This document shows, piece by piece, positions 60,455 to 64,000 of a DNA stretch of 64,000 bases; position 1 is the stretch's first letter; each line of letters begins with the position of its first letter. The stretch comes from Leptolinea sp. UBA5203 (GTDB lineage Bacteria > Chloroflexota > Anaerolineae > Anaerolineales > Anaerolineaceae). The stretch covers positions 1 to 64,000 of the forward strand of contig DHVR01000061.1 in the NCBI GenBank assembly GCA_002412765.1. Reading direction: 5' to 3'. The translations under genes and the position numbers were made by a program. The notes beneath the pieces were generated by a model. The model did no database searches. It saw only the letters and a program-made list of their open reading frames with translations, and was not told the DNA's origin.

Positions 60455-61495
60455 TCAACTTACCGTTACCTGTGATCCAAAACCGGTTGTTTCAATGGCA
60501 TTCGGTGTGGCTGGGAAGTCCAACCAACGAAAAAGCCATTTGGCCTCATCTGATTTCATATTGACACAGCCGTGACTCATGGTGATACCGTAATTGTTGT
60601 GCCAATAGGTGCCATGGAATGCCACCCCATGTGGAGCAAAAAAGCTAACCCAGGGTACGCCGGGCAATTCATAGGCATTAATATCATCGGTGACGATACC
60701 ATCTCCCATGTGCTTGGAAGGCATTTTGGAATAGACATTATAAATGCCAGTAGGGGTTTTGGTAGGGATGGAACCATGCGGTACATCAAGCTGGGGAATA
60801 CCAGAGGCAATTTTGGTTTGCAGTACCACTTTGTCATTCTCATAGGCGGTTAGCATTTGGGTTGCCAGTTTCACTTCCACCCGTTTTTTTCCAAAGGGAA
60901 CATCCGTGGCAATAGGGGAATATTCTTCTGCTGGGATCAATCTCAGATGTTCAGCCGGAACAAGATAAGGGATATCCAGTAATTCATCCATTACTTTGTA
61001 CCAGATCTTTCCATCCGGTCCATTTTCAAGACCTACCACCCAATGTGCAGAACCGTAATACAACCGGTAAATAGGCTGCCATCCATAGACCGTCGTATTC
61101 CGGATCGTTTGCGTGACTGGAACGGTTACTTCAGCCAGTACGCCGCTTTCCGGTACGTTATAATCTACGGGATTGGTTCGGAAAAAGACCCTTTGAATGC
61201 GAGCACTGTGGACATAACCACCCCATACTCTGTACCAAATGGGATTATAGTCCGGGCCGTCGTCAGAGGTTACTTCATAATAAAGATGAATCAATTCATC
61301 CCTATAACGCGTGTATTGAATTTTACTTTTATCCGAAGGTTTGCTGTAAATGGAAACCGATTCAATGCAAATTCTGCCCAAATCCATACTGTCTTCGCTG
61401 ACGGAACCATCCAGACGGTAGGGTGCAAAGGCAAGTGCTGCCAGGCTGGTTGCAGACATGGCAAGAAATTGTCGTCGGTTTAGTTTTAAATCCAT
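60455..61495 (-). CDS. Tat-exported L,D-transpeptidase (YkuD domain)
   Basis: The 346-residue protein starts with a twin-arginine signal (NRRQFLAMSATSLAALAF) and ends in a YkuD domain with HGTYWHNNYGITMSHGCVNM, the last part carrying the catalytic Cys and His. In between (about 50-200) lie SH3-like beta segments that may bind the wall. It forms 3-3 cross-links or attaches proteins in peptidoglycan. The use of the Tat path is notable because TatA and TatB genes are in the same window. The -10 box lies so close that the mRNA probably has no leader. Confidence 0.92.
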   Translation of the reverse strand: MDLKLNRRQFLAMSATSLAALAFAPYRLDGSVSEDSMDLGRICIESVSIYSKPSDKSKIQYTRYRDELIHLYYEVTSDDGPDYNPIWYRVWGGYVHSARIQRVFFRTNPVDYNVPESGVLAEVTVPVTQTIRNTTVYGWQPIYRLYYGSAHWVVGLENGPDGKIWYKVMDELLDIPYLVPAEHLRLIPAEEYSPIATDVPFGKKRVEVKLATQMLTAYENDKVVLQTKIASGIPQLDVPHGSIPTKTPTGIYNVYSKMPSKHMGDGIVTDDINAYELPGVPWVSFFAPHGVAFHGTYWHNNYGITMSHGCVNMKSDEAKWLFRWLDFPATPNAIETTGFGSQVTVS

Positions 61496-61501
61496 GGGTT
61501 G

Positions 61502-61510
61502 ATTATACCA
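61502..61510 (-). promoter_or_regulatory. Extended -10 promoter, leaderless start
   Basis: TGGTATAAT on the minus strand (61510-61502) is separated from ATG 61495 by only six bases. Transcription would start within one or two bases of the A of the start codon. No ribosome-binding sequence fits in that space. Confidence 0.55.
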
Positions 61511-61532
61511 TATTCGGATAGATTCAGTGCGA

Positions 61533-63803
61533 TTATGAATTCATGGTCTCATTATAGGATGGTTCCACGTAGGTTGTATCGAGTAGGAAATCAACCAGTT
61601 CAGAGATAGGGATGGGTCTGGATATTAAGTATCCCTGGATAGATTCACAACCGAATTTTCTTAATTGTTCATGTTGGAAGGTCGTCTCAACACCCTCTGC
61701 GATGGTGGTCATTCCCAATTCGTGGGCCAGGTTGACAACCGTGCGGACGATCTCGAAGTTGTTATGACTGTTTTCCAATTGACTGATGAAGGATCGGTCG
61801 ATCTTGATTGAATCCACCGGAAAGTTCTGCAAGTATTGAAAGGAAGAGTAGCCAGTACCAAAATCATCGATGTGGATGCGTACTTTTTGTTCTCTTAAAT
61901 CGGTGATCAATCTGGAGACCATATCGGATTGGTTCATCACCGTAGATTCTGTGATTTCAAAGATCAAACTGCTGCCAGAAAGGTTATTTTCTGCAAGGAT
62001 TCTGGTGACTGTTTTTACCAGACCCTCCGAAAGCTGGGAGGCAGATAAATTGACGCTCATGGTCAACTGGTGAGTTTCAGGATGATTCCGGCGAATTTCC
62101 GCCAGATGCTGGCAGGCAGTTTCTAACACCCAATTTCCAATGGGAATGATTAATCCCGTTTCTTCCGCAACGGGAATGAAGTCAACAGGGCTGATCATGC
62201 CGTTTTCAGGATGATGCCAGCGAATGAGTGCCTCCACGCCGCTGACGATGCCACTCGACATGGATAAAATCGGTTGGAAATAAAGTTCAAATTCATGATT
62301 ATCCAGTGCTTTACGCAAATCTCTCTCAATGGCATGCCGCCTGGTAACAATTTCTCTCATTTCTGGTTGATAGATGATATGTGTTCCATTTCCTTTGGAT
62401 TTGGCATTCACCATGGCGATTTCTGCTTCCTGAAGAATTTCATCTGCATTTTTTATCTCAGGATGGTACAAGGCAATGCCAATTCCCGCTGTAACGTAGA
62501 TCTCATTTCGTTGAATCCAGAAGGGAAGTTTTACTCTTTCTTGAATGCGCTCAGCAACTAAGTGAATATTCCGATAGGAATTGATTTCCGTCACCAAAAC
62601 AATGAAGGTGTCTTCACTTAGACGGGCTACGCCATCCACCATGCGCATACATCTTTCCAGGCGTTGGGAGAAGGCTTTAAGTAAATCATCTCCAATATTG
62701 CGACCTAAACTCTCGTTTATTGCATTGAAGCGGTCAATATTCACCAGCATAACCCCAAAATTCAACTCATTATGATTGGGTGAAGAGGAAATTAATGTCT
62801 CTATCTGGTCACAAATCGATTTTTTGTTAGGCAAATTGGTCAGAGGATCGTAGGTCTCATAGAATTGTGACTTACGCTCAAATTGAACACGCTGGGTCAC
62901 GTCTATCATGCTGCCAATGATATGGTTGGGGTCAGTGCCAGCTTGCGCCCGAATACGCAGCCAGCGTTGTGATTCTGTTTTGGGTACTGCCCGAATGTTA
63001 ATTTCAAAACTGTTCTGGCGACCGTTCACAATATCAAACAAAGCCTGATGCAGGGTATCTTTATCATCCACATGCAGGGCCTTCAAAATGGGGTTTATGC
63101 CTTCAAGGATTACCATCTGCTCATTGGTGGGATTTTTGAATCCCAGGAATTCTGCGCACTTGTTCGAAATCTTTAGTGTGTTTTCCAGAATACTCCAGGA
63201 CCAGAGACCAATATCGACGGCATCAATAGCCGTAAAATATTCTTCCTGGGAGTTAAACCATTCTGTCTCCTGATCCTTTTGCTGGATATCGGAATTGGAT
63301 TGATCCATCAAGAAGTAAACTGCTGGCAGGAGGGTAAGTGAGCTCAGTATCCAATTCCAGTTGGATATGGCAGGACTATTTATGATTGAAGAAGGGAAGA
63401 TCAAGGAAGATTGCGTCACAACCAGATAAATCATCAATAGAAGCAGGAAACCAAAAAAGAATCTTGATTGGTTTTTTTTGACCATTAACTGGTAGAGAGG
63501 TAGGAGTAAGAATAACCCAATCGGCATGACTGGCAGGGTTGTGCAAGTGATAAGGACTGAGAGCATCAGAATGGATAATAAAAGGGAAGAAACCCATTCT
63601 CGACACTTGTTAAAATAGAGAATGGGTAGTATTGCGATGAGGAGGAGTAAAACAATTTGCAGCACAAGAAAAATGGTTAGACCATGGTTTTTTATAATGA
63701 GAAGAGAACCCAAACTATGCAAACCGAGAAAAAGTGTTGCGAGTAGGATTCTACGTTTGGGCAAACTGAACATCTGCAATGCTGTATTTTGTAGGCTGTC
63801 CAT
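61533..63803 (-). CDS. Membrane PAS-GGDEF-EAL protein, probable c-di-GMP phosphodiesterase
   Basis: The 756-residue protein has a hydrophobic N-terminal sensor region of about six transmembrane segments (15-190), a PAS domain (about 210-330) and a GGDEF domain (about 335-490). The GGDEF signature reads RLSEDTF, so it lacks cyclase activity. A full EAL domain (about 505-750) follows, with EALIRW and DDFGTGYSSFQYLQ. It likely degrades cyclic di-GMP in response to a membrane or small-molecule signal, with the degenerate GGDEF as an allosteric GTP site. ATG 63803 follows AGGAA; an upstream TTG at 63857 is less likely. Confidence 0.88.
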   Translation of the reverse strand: MDSLQNTALQMFSLPKRRILLATLFLGLHSLGSLLIIKNHGLTIFLVLQIVLLLLIAILPILYFNKCREWVSSLLLSILMLSVLITCTTLPVMPIGLFLLLPLYQLMVKKNQSRFFFGFLLLLMIYLVVTQSSLIFPSSIINSPAISNWNWILSSLTLLPAVYFLMDQSNSDIQQKDQETEWFNSQEEYFTAIDAVDIGLWSWSILENTLKISNKCAEFLGFKNPTNEQMVILEGINPILKALHVDDKDTLHQALFDIVNGRQNSFEINIRAVPKTESQRWLRIRAQAGTDPNHIIGSMIDVTQRVQFERKSQFYETYDPLTNLPNKKSICDQIETLISSSPNHNELNFGVMLVNIDRFNAINESLGRNIGDDLLKAFSQRLERCMRMVDGVARLSEDTFIVLVTEINSYRNIHLVAERIQERVKLPFWIQRNEIYVTAGIGIALYHPEIKNADEILQEAEIAMVNAKSKGNGTHIIYQPEMREIVTRRHAIERDLRKALDNHEFELYFQPILSMSSGIVSGVEALIRWHHPENGMISPVDFIPVAEETGLIIPIGNWVLETACQHLAEIRRNHPETHQLTMSVNLSASQLSEGLVKTVTRILAENNLSGSSLIFEITESTVMNQSDMVSRLITDLREQKVRIHIDDFGTGYSSFQYLQNFPVDSIKIDRSFISQLENSHNNFEIVRTVVNLAHELGMTTIAEGVETTFQHEQLRKFGCESIQGYLISRPIPISELVDFLLDTTYVEPSYNETMNS

Positions 63804-64000
63804 AGAGTTCCTGATTTGGCTGAATGATATATTTCCCTCATTGAGTATTATCGGCAATCGAGAGTAAACCTTTAGCGTGAATTGGTTTAATTTTTGACCG
63901 AGTTTTATTTAGACTGACCTGCAATTCGGTCGGTGGTATAAATGGTTTTATTGGGCAATCTGTCAAAGCTGTATTTCTTATCCAGACTAAGTGGTTGCAA

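Noticed and set aside
63896..63931. GACCGA/TCGGTC inverted repeat near the window end
   Set aside because: Six-base arms over a 24-base spacer are expected by chance, and no gene start is visible beyond it.

Overview
The window looks like a chromosomal segment of an Anaerolineae-type member of the Chloroflexota. This is an inference from gene style, not from a marker gene. Supporting signs are many lipoproteins and anchored proteins with Pro/Thr/Ala-rich linkers, no outer-membrane genes, a very large beta-propeller histidine kinase, a zinc-ribbon/LysM membrane protein, GH57 and GH13 enzymes, HemW, and an anaerobe-style flavoprotein/ferredoxin pair. No rRNA, tRNA or CRISPR array was found.

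Layout. (1) 1-13.4 kb is a carbohydrate-uptake and catabolism region: the end of a PfkB sugar kinase, a GatZ/KbaZ-like aldolase subunit and a DeoR regulator, then a roughly 10 kb operon behind a near-consensus promoter and a palindromic operator. That operon encodes a glutamine-amidotransferase-like protein, CutC, a ROK repressor, a ROK-like kinase, a PIG-L deacetylase, an ABC sugar importer (binding protein and two permeases, no ATPase) and two Gfo/Idh/MocA oxidoreductases. It ends at a hairpin terminator. The most economical reading is uptake, deacetylation, phosphorylation and oxidation of an N-acetylated or otherwise modified sugar; the substrate is unknown. (2) 13.6-16.8 kb holds an M14 carboxypeptidase behind a strongly folded leader, and an MFS exporter. 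(3) 17-21.2 kb holds a GntR regulator facing an M42 aminopeptidase/ferredoxin/flavoprotein operon with a palindrome in its promoter. (4) 21.8-35 kb is a mosaic of surface and signalling genes: SRPBCC protein, binding protein fused to NBR1-like domains, bactofilin-like protein, GNAT, giant sensor kinase plus NarL-type regulator, SGNH and esterase-type hydrolases. (5) 35.3-38.9 kb holds DUF4230, PlsC, a lipid kinase, SlyD, TatA and TatB. (6) 38.95-43.7 kb is a tight six-gene operon around an FtsZ homologue whose two catalytic T7-loop aspartates are replaced. It is accompanied by two TIM-barrel proteins with eroded glycosidase active sites and three small or anchored unknowns. This is the strongest candidate for an undescribed system. 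(7) 43.8-49.4 kb holds an SDR protein, a GH57 enzyme and a convergent 1103-residue GH13 enzyme. (8) 49.9-56.2 kb holds a thiolase, two tandem CapA-like lipoproteins, a cyclase-family hydrolase and thioredoxin reductase. (9) 56.2-58 kb is an intact IS1182-type element. (10) 58-63.8 kb holds a LysM protein, HemW, a Tat-exported L,D-transpeptidase with a probably leaderless mRNA, and a membrane EAL protein with a degenerate GGDEF domain.

All functions are assigned from sequence motifs read by eye; no database search was run.
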